From the NCBI GenBank assembly GCA_029243925.1, contig JAQWRC010000193.1:1-5237 (forward strand): 5,237 bases of DNA, written 5' to 3'. A program made the position numbers and the translations under genes. Shown here piece by piece: positions 1 to 5,237 of the stretch. The notes under the pieces are model-generated. The model was not told the origin of the DNA and did no database searches. It worked only from the letters and a program-made list of their open reading frames with translations. The number at the start of each line of letters is the position of its first letter. Position 1 is the stretch's first letter. This DNA is from Phycisphaerales bacterium. GTDB lineage: Bacteria; Planctomycetota; Phycisphaerae; Phycisphaerales; SM1A02.

Positions 1-275
1 AGGCCGAGCACCTTGCCGCGCAGCAGCGGTTGCGGGTGTCCACCGCGAACCGACGTGCGAATCTCATCGCCTCGATCGACGATGCGACGGATTGCCGCGG
101 CCGTGGTCGTCCACCAGAGTTCGGGATTCTGCTCAGACCAAAGGGGGTGCGGTGTTTCGGTTGGCCATGCGTCATCAGCTCGATCCGCAACGCGACCACT
201 GAGGGCATCGACCAGCAGTATGCGGACGCCGCCGGTGCCAATATCGATGCCGAGAACCAGGGGGGGTGAGCTCAC
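1..275 (-). CDS. FGGY-family carbohydrate kinase (xylulokinase-like), N-terminal part, cut by the window edge
   Basis: Read on the minus strand from a GTG at 275-273, this frame is open for 91 codons to the left edge. It begins [18 protein letters not shown], where residues 9-18 match the phosphate-binding D-x-G-T-x-x-x-R signature of FGGY sugar kinases. Residues 42-55 read [14 protein letters not shown], the P-x-P-x-W-x-E-Q-x-P-x-x-W-W block that follows in xylulokinase-type members. The family uses ATP to phosphorylate a ketose or polyol in the cytoplasm and is usually about 480-520 residues, so roughly four fifths is missing. GTG was chosen because no ATG lies in frame before the signature and the upstream translation is arginine/leucine-rich and unlike a kinase. 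No strong Shine-Dalgarno is visible. It is divergent from the sugar operon at 359, which suggests shared control. The family call is firm; xylulose as substrate is only the closest guess, since the specificity-determining part is not present. Confidence 0.85.
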   Translation of the reverse strand, partial: MSSPPLVLGIDIGTGGVRILLVDALSGRVADRADDAWPTETPHPLWSEQNPELWWTTTAAAIRRIVDRGDEIRTSVRGGHPQPLLRGKVLG

Positions 276-278
276 CCC
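263..278. promoter_or_regulatory. Perfect 16-bp palindrome over the kinase start codon, candidate operator
   Basis: GGGGTGAGCTCACCCC reads identically on both strands. It spans the GTG start of the minus-strand kinase (275-273) and lies about 80 bp upstream of the operon start at 359. A perfect 16-bp palindrome is expected about once per 65 kb in random sequence, and this one sits at a divergent gene pair, where a repressor site would be expected. Binding by a LacI- or GntR-type regulator is inference; no regulator gene is in the window. Part of the symmetry could come from the coding sequence (Ser-Ser-Pro-Pro codons). Confidence 0.45.
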
Positions 279-293
279 ACCATCATCGAGGAG

Positions 294-306
294 CAGGCGT
301 CGCCTG
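294..306. promoter_or_regulatory. 13-bp inverted repeat in the divergent gap, candidate second operator
   Basis: CAGGCG-T-CGCCTG is a perfect inverted repeat with 6-bp arms around a single central base. It lies in the 83-bp gap between the kinase and isomerase genes, 15 bp from the palindrome at 263-278. It could be an operator or, in the kinase transcript, a small hairpin 18 nt before the start codon. A one-base loop makes an RNA hairpin less likely than a protein site. For the plus strand, TAGGAT at 327-332 is a possible -10 element, but there is no convincing -35 partner. Confidence 0.35.
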
Positions 307-341
307 TCGAGCAGCCCCTCTGGCCTGTAGGATGGTCCATG

Positions 342-349
342 AGAAGGAG
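342..349 (+). promoter_or_regulatory. Ribosome binding site that fixes the isomerase start
   Basis: AGAAGGAG ends 9 nt before the ATG at 359-361. The open frame extends up to a GTG at 266, but the first 31 residues of that longer version are low in hydrophobic structure and unlike the family, and no Shine-Dalgarno precedes 266 or the ATG at 332. The start at 359 is therefore preferred. Confidence 0.8.
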
Positions 350-358
350 CATTACACC

Positions 359-1357
359 ATGCATCGACCAGTCACCCTCTTTACCGGCCAATGGGCCGAT
401 CTTCCCCTTGAAGAAATGGCGCCAATTGCTGCGCGTCTTGGCTATGACGGCCTTGAGCTGGCCTGCTGGGGTGATCACTTTGATGTCACCCGTGCGGTCA
501 ATGAAGACTCGTATTGCCAGGGACGCCATGATTTGCTGGCCAAGCATGACCTGCAGTGCTGGTCAGTGTCGACGCACCTTGTTGGTCAGGCCGTGCGCGA
601 TCGTATCGATAAACGCCACCATCAGATCCTGCCAGAGCACGTCTGGGGTCATGGAGACGCTGTGGGCGTCCGGGAGCGGGCTGCAGAAGAGATGAAGAAC
701 ACGGCACGGGCTGCGGCGAAGCTTGGAGTGGGCGTGGTCAACGGATTCACAGGCAGTTCAATCTGGCCTGATTGGTATTTCTTCCCCCCGACGGGGCCTG
801 ATCAGATCAAGCGTGGGTTTGATGACTTTGCGAATCGATGGGGTCCGATTCTCGATGTGTTCAGCGAAGTAGGCGTCAAGTTTGCGCTCGAGGTTCACCC
901 CGCGGAAATAGCCTACGACATCTACAGCACGCAGACGGCATTGGAAGCCATCGGGCACCATGAGGCGTTCTGCTTCAACTTCGATCCGAGCCATCTCTTG
1001 TGGCAGGGCGTTGATCCCGTCAAGTTCATCGACATGTTCGGGGATCGAATTGTCCATGCCCACATGAAGGACGTCACGATCAACCATGATGGAGTCGCCG
1101 GGGTATTGGGTTCTCACCTGCCATTCGGCGACCACCGTCGAGGGTGGGATTTCCGCAGTGTGGGCAGAGGCGACGTGGATTTCGATGGCATCATTCGTGC
1201 CTTGAACCGTGTCGGTTACGCAGGCCCACTCTCGGTTGAATGGGAAGATCCGCACATGCACCGTGAGCATGGGGCGCTTGAATCCTGCGAGTACGTCAGA
1301 TCCATCGCATTCCGGACTACCGATGCGGCTTTTGATGACGCATTTCAGAAAGCTTGA
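359..1357 (+). CDS. Sugar phosphate isomerase/epimerase family protein (xylose isomerase-like TIM barrel)
   Basis: This 332-residue protein matches the AP-endonuclease-2/xylose-isomerase-like barrel family (PF01261), which includes YcjR, IolE and tagatose epimerases. These cytoplasmic enzymes isomerise or epimerise sugars using one divalent metal. The expected metal ligands fall in order at the strand ends: E178 in LEVHP, D209 in FNFDPSH, H236 (or H234) in VHAHMKD, and E294 in SVEWEDP. The N-terminus [12 protein letters not shown] continues into [16 protein letters not shown], the usual second strand with its G-x-D-G-x-E motif. Length is a little above the 270-300 common in the family, through an extra segment around residues 80-110 and 243-270. 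No signal peptide is seen. It is the first gene of a three-gene operon, with its stop 6 nt before the next start. Context suggests it acts on a keto-sugar or 3-keto-glycoside as YcjR does. The fold is certain; substrate and reaction are not. Confidence 0.88.
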   Translation: MHRPVTLFTGQWADLPLEEMAPIAARLGYDGLELACWGDHFDVTRAVNEDSYCQGRHDLLAKHDLQCWSVSTHLVGQAVRDRIDKRHHQILPEHVWGHGDAVGVRERAAEEMKNTARAAAKLGVGVVNGFTGSSIWPDWYFFPPTGPDQIKRGFDDFANRWGPILDVFSEVGVKFALEVHPAEIAYDIYSTQTALEAIGHHEAFCFNFDPSHLLWQGVDPVKFIDMFGDRIVHAHMKDVTINHDGVAGVLGSHLPFGDHRRGWDFRSVGRGDVDFDGIIRALNRVGYAGPLSVEWEDPHMHREHGALESCEYVRSIAFRTTDAAFDDAFQKA

Positions 1358-1363
1358 TTCCTG

Positions 1364-2512
1364 ATGTCGACTTCGAAACGAACGTTGAAGATGGGTATGG
1401 TCGGCGGTGGGCAGGATGCCTTCATTGGTGCGGTACATAGAGCAGCAGCTGCGCTTGATGGCCAGATCGAGTTTGTCGCAGGCGCGTTGTCCAGCACGCC
1501 AGAGAAGGCGATTGCCAGCGGCCGTGAACTTGGCCTTGCCGATGACCGCAGCTACCCCTCTTGGGAAGCGATGCTTGAAGGTGAATCTGCTCGTGAAGAG
1601 GGGGATCGCATCGACTTCGTATCGATTGTGACCCCGAATCACCTTCATTATCCGATTGCCGGTGCATTCGTGGATGCGGGGTTCAATGTTGTGTGCGACA
1701 AGCCGATGACCTTGACGGCGGATGAAGCAGCCGATCTGGCGGATCGGGTCCGCGCCAAGGGGACGGCCTTCTGCGTGACTTACAACTACTCGGGGTATCC
1801 GATGGTGAAGCAGGCTCGCCATCTGGTTCAAAGCGGAGCCATCGGCGAAGTTCGCAAGGTGATCGTTGAATACAACCAGGGTTGGTTGGCGACCGAGTTG
1901 GAATCAACGGGACAAAAACAAGCAGATTGGCGAACAGATCCGGGCCGAGCTGGTGCTGGTGGAGCCATCGGCGACATTGGGTCACATGCCGAGCAGCTGG
2001 TGTCCAACGTCACGGGTCTGAAGATCGAATCCCTTCTGGCGGACTTGACGAGTTTTATCAAGGGCCGCCGGCTTGACGATGATGCGAATGTGCTTCTTCG
2101 ATTCGAAGGTGGTGCTCGGGGAATACTGACGGCGTCACAAGTCTGCGTGGGTGGTCGCAATGACCTGCGTTTGCGCGTCTGGGGATCAAAGGGCGGGCTG
2201 ACCTGGCATCAGGAAGACCCGAACGTCCTCCATGTCACCACGCTGGATGGTCCGGACATGACCTATCACCGCGGTGGAGCCGGGTTGTGTGACGAGGCGG
2301 TTGCGGCTTCTCGATTGCCAGCAGGCCATCCTGAAGCATTCATCGAGGCATTTGCCAATGTGTATTTGTCGGCGGCAGCAGCCATGCGTGCAGGTCAGGA
2401 TGATGGGCAGATGTACGGGTATCCCGATGTGGCCGAGGGTCAACGCGGCATGCAGTTCATCGAGGCCGTCGTCGCCAGCAGTCAAGCTGGTGGTACTTGG
2501 GTTGCGCCGTAA
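1364..2512 (+). CDS. Gfo/Idh/MocA-family NAD(P)-dependent sugar oxidoreductase
   Basis: This 382-residue protein has the two-domain Gfo/Idh/MocA layout. An N-terminal Rossmann fold (about residues 7-138) opens with [14 protein letters not shown], the glycine-rich dinucleotide loop, and a C-terminal substrate domain fills the rest. The hallmark lysine is K113 in VVCDKPMT; most members have E-K-P here, so D-K-P is a subfamily variant. The second catalytic pair is D204 and H208 in [21 protein letters not shown] at 91-99 is the usual strand-5 motif. Members oxidise a hydroxyl of a sugar or inositol with NAD(P) in the cytoplasm. Those beside ThuA or YcjR-like genes, such as ThuB and YcjS, oxidise glycosides at C3. 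It starts 6 nt after the isomerase stop with only a weak AGAAAG at 1347-1352, so translational coupling is likely. C3 oxidation is inferred from context. Confidence 0.92.
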   Translation: MSTSKRTLKMGMVGGGQDAFIGAVHRAAAALDGQIEFVAGALSSTPEKAIASGRELGLADDRSYPSWEAMLEGESAREEGDRIDFVSIVTPNHLHYPIAGAFVDAGFNVVCDKPMTLTADEAADLADRVRAKGTAFCVTYNYSGYPMVKQARHLVQSGAIGEVRKVIVEYNQGWLATELESTGQKQADWRTDPGRAGAGGAIGDIGSHAEQLVSNVTGLKIESLLADLTSFIKGRRLDDDANVLLRFEGGARGILTASQVCVGGRNDLRLRVWGSKGGLTWHQEDPNVLHVTTLDGPDMTYHRGGAGLCDEAVAASRLPAGHPEAFIEAFANVYLSAAAAMRAGQDDGQMYGYPDVAEGQRGMQFIEAVVASSQAGGTWVAP

Positions 2513-2515
2513 TTC

Positions 2516-2522
2516 AGAAAGG
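2516..2522 (+). promoter_or_regulatory. Ribosome binding site of the ThuA-DUF1080 gene
   Basis: AGAAAGG lies in the 18-nt gap after the oxidoreductase stop and ends 8 nt before the ATG at 2531. It supports that start and separate translation of the third operon gene. Confidence 0.65.
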
Positions 2523-2530
2523 CCACATTC

Positions 2531-3940
2531 ATGTTCTTTGAACTGCTGATACTGACGGCAGCCATGCAGGCGGAAGGCCAAGCCCAGAGCACGGCTGATG
2601 AGGCGATTGTTCCAGAGGTGCTTGTCTTCTCCAAGACAGCGGGATTTCGCCATGGATCGATCGGGGTTGGCGCTGCAGCGCTGCAGTCACTCAGTGGAGA
2701 CGACTTCACAGTCCGTCATACTGAAGATGCTGGCGTATTCAGCGAATCAGGACTCGCTCCCTACGAGTCGGTCGTGTTTCTCAATACCACCATGGATGTG
2801 CTGGACGAGCAGCAGCAGCAGGCATTCGTCGACTGGTATCGCGATGGTGGCGGCTATGTAGGCATCCATGCTGCGGCCGACACCGAATACGAGTGGCCTT
2901 GGTATGGGCAAATGATGGGAGCATGGTTCCAGAGCCATCCGCAGGTGCAGTCCGCCGACATCATTCTTGAAGACCGCACGCATCCATCGATGCAGCATTT
3001 GCCGGCCATCTGGACGTGTACTGATGAATGGTACGACTACAGGGAATCGCCGCGAGAAAATGTTCATGTGCTGGCTCGGCTGGATCATGAGTCCTATGAA
3101 GGCGAACGGATGGAGGGTGATCATCCCATTGTGTGGTGCCATTCATTTGATGGTGGCACCGCCTTCTACACGGGACGCGGGCATACCGACAAAAGCTTCA
3201 GTGAGCCTGCTTTCATGGAGCATCTCCGCGGCGCGATTCAATGGACGATCGATGACGGGTGGATTGATCTCATCCCGAATCAGGGGATGGATGGATGGCG
3301 ACAGACGACCGGGTGGAGCAATGTGGAGGACATCATGCCTCACGGTGTGAATCGCGGCGACTTCGCCTCGATCGGAGCGGGGGAGTTGAATGCTCCTGAT
3401 GATCCGGGCATTTTCGTCAACCATGGAGAAGGACATCGCGGCGATCTTCTTTCCGACATGGAGTTCGGTGATGTCGAAGTCCATGTCGAGTTCATGGTGC
3501 CGGAAGGAAGTAACTCAGGCGTGTACCTGCTTGGCCGTTATGAAGTGCAGATCTTTGACAGCCATGGACGTGATGAACCGCGGCACAATGACTGTGGGGG
3601 GATCTACCAGCGTTGGGATGATGCCCGGACGCCCCAAGGCTTCGAAGGCCATCCGCCTCGAGTCAATGCGGCGAAGGAGCCGTTCCAGTGGCAGTCATAT
3701 GACATCACGTTCCGCGCGCCTCGATTCGATGCCGAAGGGAAGAAGACGAAGAACGCGCGATTTGAACGTGTGATCCATAACGGGATCGTGATTCATGAGG
3801 ATGTCGAACTGACTGGCCCGACTCGGGCTGGTTTCAGTGACGAAGTCTCACGAGGTCCGCTGCGTCTGCAGGGAGACCATGGATCGATTGCGTATCGCAA
3901 TGTGCAGGTTCGTCGGCTTCCAGAAGCGTCGGCTGACTGA
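2531..3940 (+). CDS. ThuA domain fused to DUF1080 (3-keto-disaccharide hydrolase family) domain
   Basis: This 469-residue protein has two domains. Residues about 28-245 are a ThuA-like domain (PF06283, class I glutamine-amidotransferase-like fold). It starts with VLVFSKTAGFRHGSI, then has VVFLNTTMDVLDEQQ, GGGYVGIHAAADTEYEW, DHPIVWCHSFDGGTAFYTGRGH and the closing HLRGAIQWTIDD. Residues about 250-465 are a DUF1080/PF06439 domain, a concanavalin-like sandwich. It has GSNSGVYLLGRYEVQIFDS (327-344), CGGIYQRWDD (355-364) and PLRLQGDHGSIAYRNVQVR (443-461). PF06439 members cleave 3-keto-glycosides. ThuA proteins occur in trehalose/sucrose utilisation loci that work through 3-keto-disaccharides, but the ThuA reaction is less certain. 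The N-terminus MFFELLILTAAMQAEGQAQS is short and hydrophobic and resembles a signal peptide with no basic residue, so export is possible but not assured. It is the last operon gene, and its TGA abuts the stop of the convergent gene. Domain calls are firm; the substrate is unknown. Confidence 0.93.
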   Translation: MFFELLILTAAMQAEGQAQSTADEAIVPEVLVFSKTAGFRHGSIGVGAAALQSLSGDDFTVRHTEDAGVFSESGLAPYESVVFLNTTMDVLDEQQQQAFVDWYRDGGGYVGIHAAADTEYEWPWYGQMMGAWFQSHPQVQSADIILEDRTHPSMQHLPAIWTCTDEWYDYRESPRENVHVLARLDHESYEGERMEGDHPIVWCHSFDGGTAFYTGRGHTDKSFSEPAFMEHLRGAIQWTIDDGWIDLIPNQGMDGWRQTTGWSNVEDIMPHGVNRGDFASIGAGELNAPDDPGIFVNHGEGHRGDLLSDMEFGDVEVHVEFMVPEGSNSGVYLLGRYEVQIFDSHGRDEPRHNDCGGIYQRWDDARTPQGFEGHPPRVNAAKEPFQWQSYDITFRAPRFDAEGKKTKNARFERVIHNGIVIHEDVELTGPTRAGFSDEVSRGPLRLQGDHGSIAYRNVQVRRLPEASAD

Positions 3941-3946
3941 TCAGCC
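3931..3946. terminator. Small hairpin across the convergent stop codons, possible bidirectional terminator
   Basis: GGCTGA (3931-3936) and TCAGCC (3941-3946) are perfect inverted arms around the loop CTGA, exactly where the two stop codons meet as TGATCA. A second short stem follows, GGGC-ATGT-GCCC at 3948-3959. There is no T-run on either strand, so this is not a classical intrinsic terminator. With no intergenic DNA available, any signal that ends both transcripts must lie in or near the coding ends, and these stems are the only candidates seen. Confidence 0.35.
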
Positions 3947-4897
3947 CGGGCATGTGCCCCAGTCCTGGATCACCAGCAGCAGATCGTTGACATCCACGAG
4001 GGCGTCGCCGTTGATGTCTTCGATGCAGACACAGGCGCCCCAGTTGGCGATGACGGACAGCAGATCCTCGACGTTGACGGTTCCATCGGCATTGATGTCG
4101 TCTTCGCAGACAGGGCACCAGTCGTTGCCGCCATTGTCGCTCCAGGCGCCAACGATGTGATCCGGCACACTGTTGCAGAAGTCCGATCCTGCAACTTGCG
4201 CATCGCTGCAGGAGCAGCCCAGATACATCGCTCCGCCACGGATATCAGCGGTATTGCCATCGAAGATGCAGTTGATGTGGCTGCCGGTGCTGTCATTCCC
4301 GTAGGCGATTGCGCCGCCGAAATCATTGGTGTGATTGTTCACGAACGAACATGCAATGAAGGTGGGGAATGACTTGTCGTGGATGCGGACTGCGCCGCCG
4401 TTTGAAACGGAGCTGTTGTTGCTGAAGGTGCAGTTGTCGAATGTTGGTGAGCTCAGGGCGATGTGAACGCCGCCGCCGAACTGTGCTTCATTGTCTCTGA
4501 TCACGCAGTCGCGGATCGTCGGATTGCTTCCATCGATCAGGTAGATCCCGCCGCCAACGATGGCGCCTTGGTAGGGCATCCCAAAGCCGCCGGTGATTGT
4601 GAATCCTTCGAGCAAGGCGTCTGATGTTTCGCCGCTGACAAAGGTGACGCAAGAGCGGTTTGGGCTGGAAACCAAGGTGGTGGATTCAGCGCCAGCCGTG
4701 GATCGGATGGTGATCTGCTTTCCTCGAAAATCAACCGACTCAGCCCACTCTCCAGGGCCGACGAGAATGGTGTCTCCATGATCGGCTGCGGTGACAGCTT
4801 CTGCGATGGTCGCATGTGATCCAGGAACACTGAAGATCGCAGCGTGCGTGGCCGAGGCGGCCGCGAGGGTGGCGAGGATGGCAAAATGGGCCTTCAT
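3941..4897 (-). CDS. Secreted right-handed beta-helix protein with Pmp-like repeats and C-terminal dockerin-type calcium loops
   Basis: The 318-residue product starts with a clear signal peptide, MKAHFAILATLAAASATHA, with probable cleavage after A19 (THA-A). Residues about 20-255 form a parallel beta-helix. SHATIAEAVTAADHGDTILVG is the usual N-terminal cap. Repeats of 26-27 residues follow, marked by GGG/GGA at 115, 141, 167, 194 and 221, and each carries a C-x-[FI]-x-x-N-type strand. This GGA[ILV] plus FxxN pattern resembles chlamydial polymorphic membrane proteins and bacterial pectate-lyase-fold surface proteins. The tail (about 264-318) has two EF-hand-like loops, DINADGTVNVED (267-278) and DINGDALVDVND (294-305), each followed by a hydrophobic helix and W-G-x-C. 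This dockerin-type pair is common on secreted planctomycete proteins. GGAG at 4904-4907 lies 6 nt before the ATG. The protein is probably exported or surface-held. No catalytic residues of a polysaccharide lyase can be identified, so an enzyme role is not claimed. Confidence 0.9.
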   Translation of the reverse strand: MKAHFAILATLAAASATHAAIFSVPGSHATIAEAVTAADHGDTILVGPGEWAESVDFRGKQITIRSTAGAESTTLVSSPNRSCVTFVSGETSDALLEGFTITGGFGMPYQGAIVGGGIYLIDGSNPTIRDCVIRDNEAQFGGGVHIALSSPTFDNCTFSNNSSVSNGGAVRIHDKSFPTFIACSFVNNHTNDFGGAIAYGNDSTGSHINCIFDGNTADIRGGAMYLGCSCSDAQVAGSDFCNSVPDHIVGAWSDNGGNDWCPVCEDDINADGTVNVEDLLSVIANWGACVCIEDINGDALVDVNDLLLVIQDWGTCPG

Positions 4898-5161
4898 TTG
4901 GTACTCCGAGGTGATATATCGATTATGGCGATCCTGAGCCCTGAGTCCAGTATGCAGCCCGTATCGGATGTGGCCATTTCATATCGGCGACATTTTTCCA
5001 TCAAATTGGGCGTATTCAAGATGAATCGTTGATATCAGGGCTCTAAAGAGTGAAATCCACTTGCTCGGCTGCTCACGTAGGCTACTCTCAGGGTACCTTA
5101 CAGCGACCTCGTTTGAGGATGAGATTGATTTCGGACCCCTTAATTTGATCGGAGAGAGTAC
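4898..5161. other. Divergent intergenic region between the beta-helix gene and the right-edge gene
   Basis: These 264 bp are more AT-rich than the flanking genes and hold no convincing gene. For the minus-strand beta-helix gene, CATAAT (reverse complement of 4922-4927) is a good -10 match but lacks a clear -35; an 8-bp palindrome GATATATC lies beside it at 4912-4919. For the plus-strand gene, TTGCTC (5061-5066) and TACTCT (5083-5088), 16 bp apart, are a weak promoter candidate. CTCTAAAGAG (5041-5050) and CCTCGTTTGAGG (5107-5118) are tiny stems of doubtful meaning. No riboswitch or small RNA was recognised. Confidence 0.4.
5151..5157 (+). promoter_or_regulatory. Strong ribosome binding site that fixes a GTG start
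   Basis: GGAGAGA, with its GGAG core at 5151-5154, lies 7 nt (from the core) before the GTG at 5162-5164. It is the best Shine-Dalgarno in the window and is the reason for calling a gene start here. Confidence 0.7.
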
Positions 5162-5237
5162 GTGAATATCACAAAGAAGCTTCGCATTGTCACCTTCGGC
5201 CTTTTGGCCGCTGGAGTCGGGGTCGCCTTGATGGCTG
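5162..5237 (+). CDS. Start of a secreted or membrane protein, cut by the window edge
   Basis: A GTG start behind a strong Shine-Dalgarno opens a frame that stays open for 25 codons to the right edge. The peptide begins MNITKKLRIV and continues TFGLLAAGVGVALMA. This is a basic N-region (K5, K6, R8) followed by an uninterrupted hydrophobic core, as in a signal peptide or signal anchor. No cleavage site or lipobox is reached, so the choice between secreted protein, lipoprotein and membrane protein stays open, and no family can be named. It is divergent from the beta-helix gene. Confidence 0.65.
   Translation, partial: MNITKKLRIVTFGLLAAGVGVALMA

Noticed and set aside
13..330. Plus-strand open frames over the kinase region
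   Set aside because: The translation is rich in Ser/Arg/Pro without a known domain, while the minus strand gives a clear FGGY kinase N-terminus over the same bases.
266..358. Upstream extension of the isomerase to a GTG at 266
   Set aside because: The extra 31 residues do not resemble the family, the start lies over the kinase start palindrome, and a good Shine-Dalgarno precedes the ATG at 359 instead.
758..1831. Long open frame of 357 codons on the minus strand
   Set aside because: It lies wholly opposite two well-recognised genes, its translation has no recognisable domain, and it crosses the isomerase-oxidoreductase junction. It is a shadow of codon bias in the real genes.
2186..2653. 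Minus-strand frame of 155 codons over the oxidoreductase end and ThuA start
   Set aside because: It runs across two confident plus-strand genes and the gap between them, and no domain or ribosome site supports it.
2810..2822. Short CAG repeat encoding QQQQ
   Set aside because: Only four glutamine codons in a helix of the ThuA domain; too short to be a meaningful tandem repeat.
3941..4897. Reading the beta-helix protein as a pectate lyase
   Set aside because: The fold is similar, but no conserved calcium-aspartate and arginine catalytic set of a lyase family could be identified, so only the fold is called.

Overview
The window looks like a piece of a planctomycete genome, most likely from the Phycisphaerae group. 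The main reasons are a secreted beta-helix protein ending in two dockerin-type calcium loops followed by W-G-x-C motifs, and a ThuA domain fused to a DUF1080 (3-keto-disaccharide hydrolase family) domain. Both are typical of that phylum. The assignment rests on protein style only; there is no rRNA or other marker gene here.

Layout. Positions 1-275 (minus strand) hold the N-terminal 91 codons of an FGGY-family sugar kinase that runs off the left edge. A divergent 83-bp gap (276-358) follows. It contains a 13-bp inverted repeat, and a perfect 16-bp palindrome lies over the kinase start. Then comes a tight plus-strand operon of three genes: a TIM-barrel sugar isomerase/epimerase (359-1357), a Gfo/Idh/MocA NAD(P)-dependent oxidoreductase (1364-2512) and a ThuA-DUF1080 fusion protein (2531-3940). 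The gaps within it are 6 and 18 nt. The operon meets a minus-strand gene head-on (3941-4897), and the two stop codons abut with no base between them. That gene encodes a secreted right-handed beta-helix protein with Pmp-like repeats and a dockerin-like tail. A 264-bp intergenic stretch follows. At 5162 a new plus-strand gene begins with a strong ribosome binding site and a signal-peptide-like N-terminus, and it is cut by the right edge.

How the genes may work together. The operon combines three families that recur in oxidative glycoside breakdown through 3-keto sugars. A Gfo/Idh/MocA dehydrogenase oxidises a sugar at C3, a DUF1080-type enzyme cleaves the resulting 3-keto-glycoside, and a YcjR/IolE-like barrel epimerises or isomerises the keto-sugar. 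The divergent FGGY kinase could phosphorylate a released sugar. The families are recognised from sequence; the pathway and its substrate are inferred. The beta-helix gene and the gene at the right edge show no evident functional link to the operon.

No tRNA, rRNA, CRISPR array, insertion sequence or attachment site was seen.
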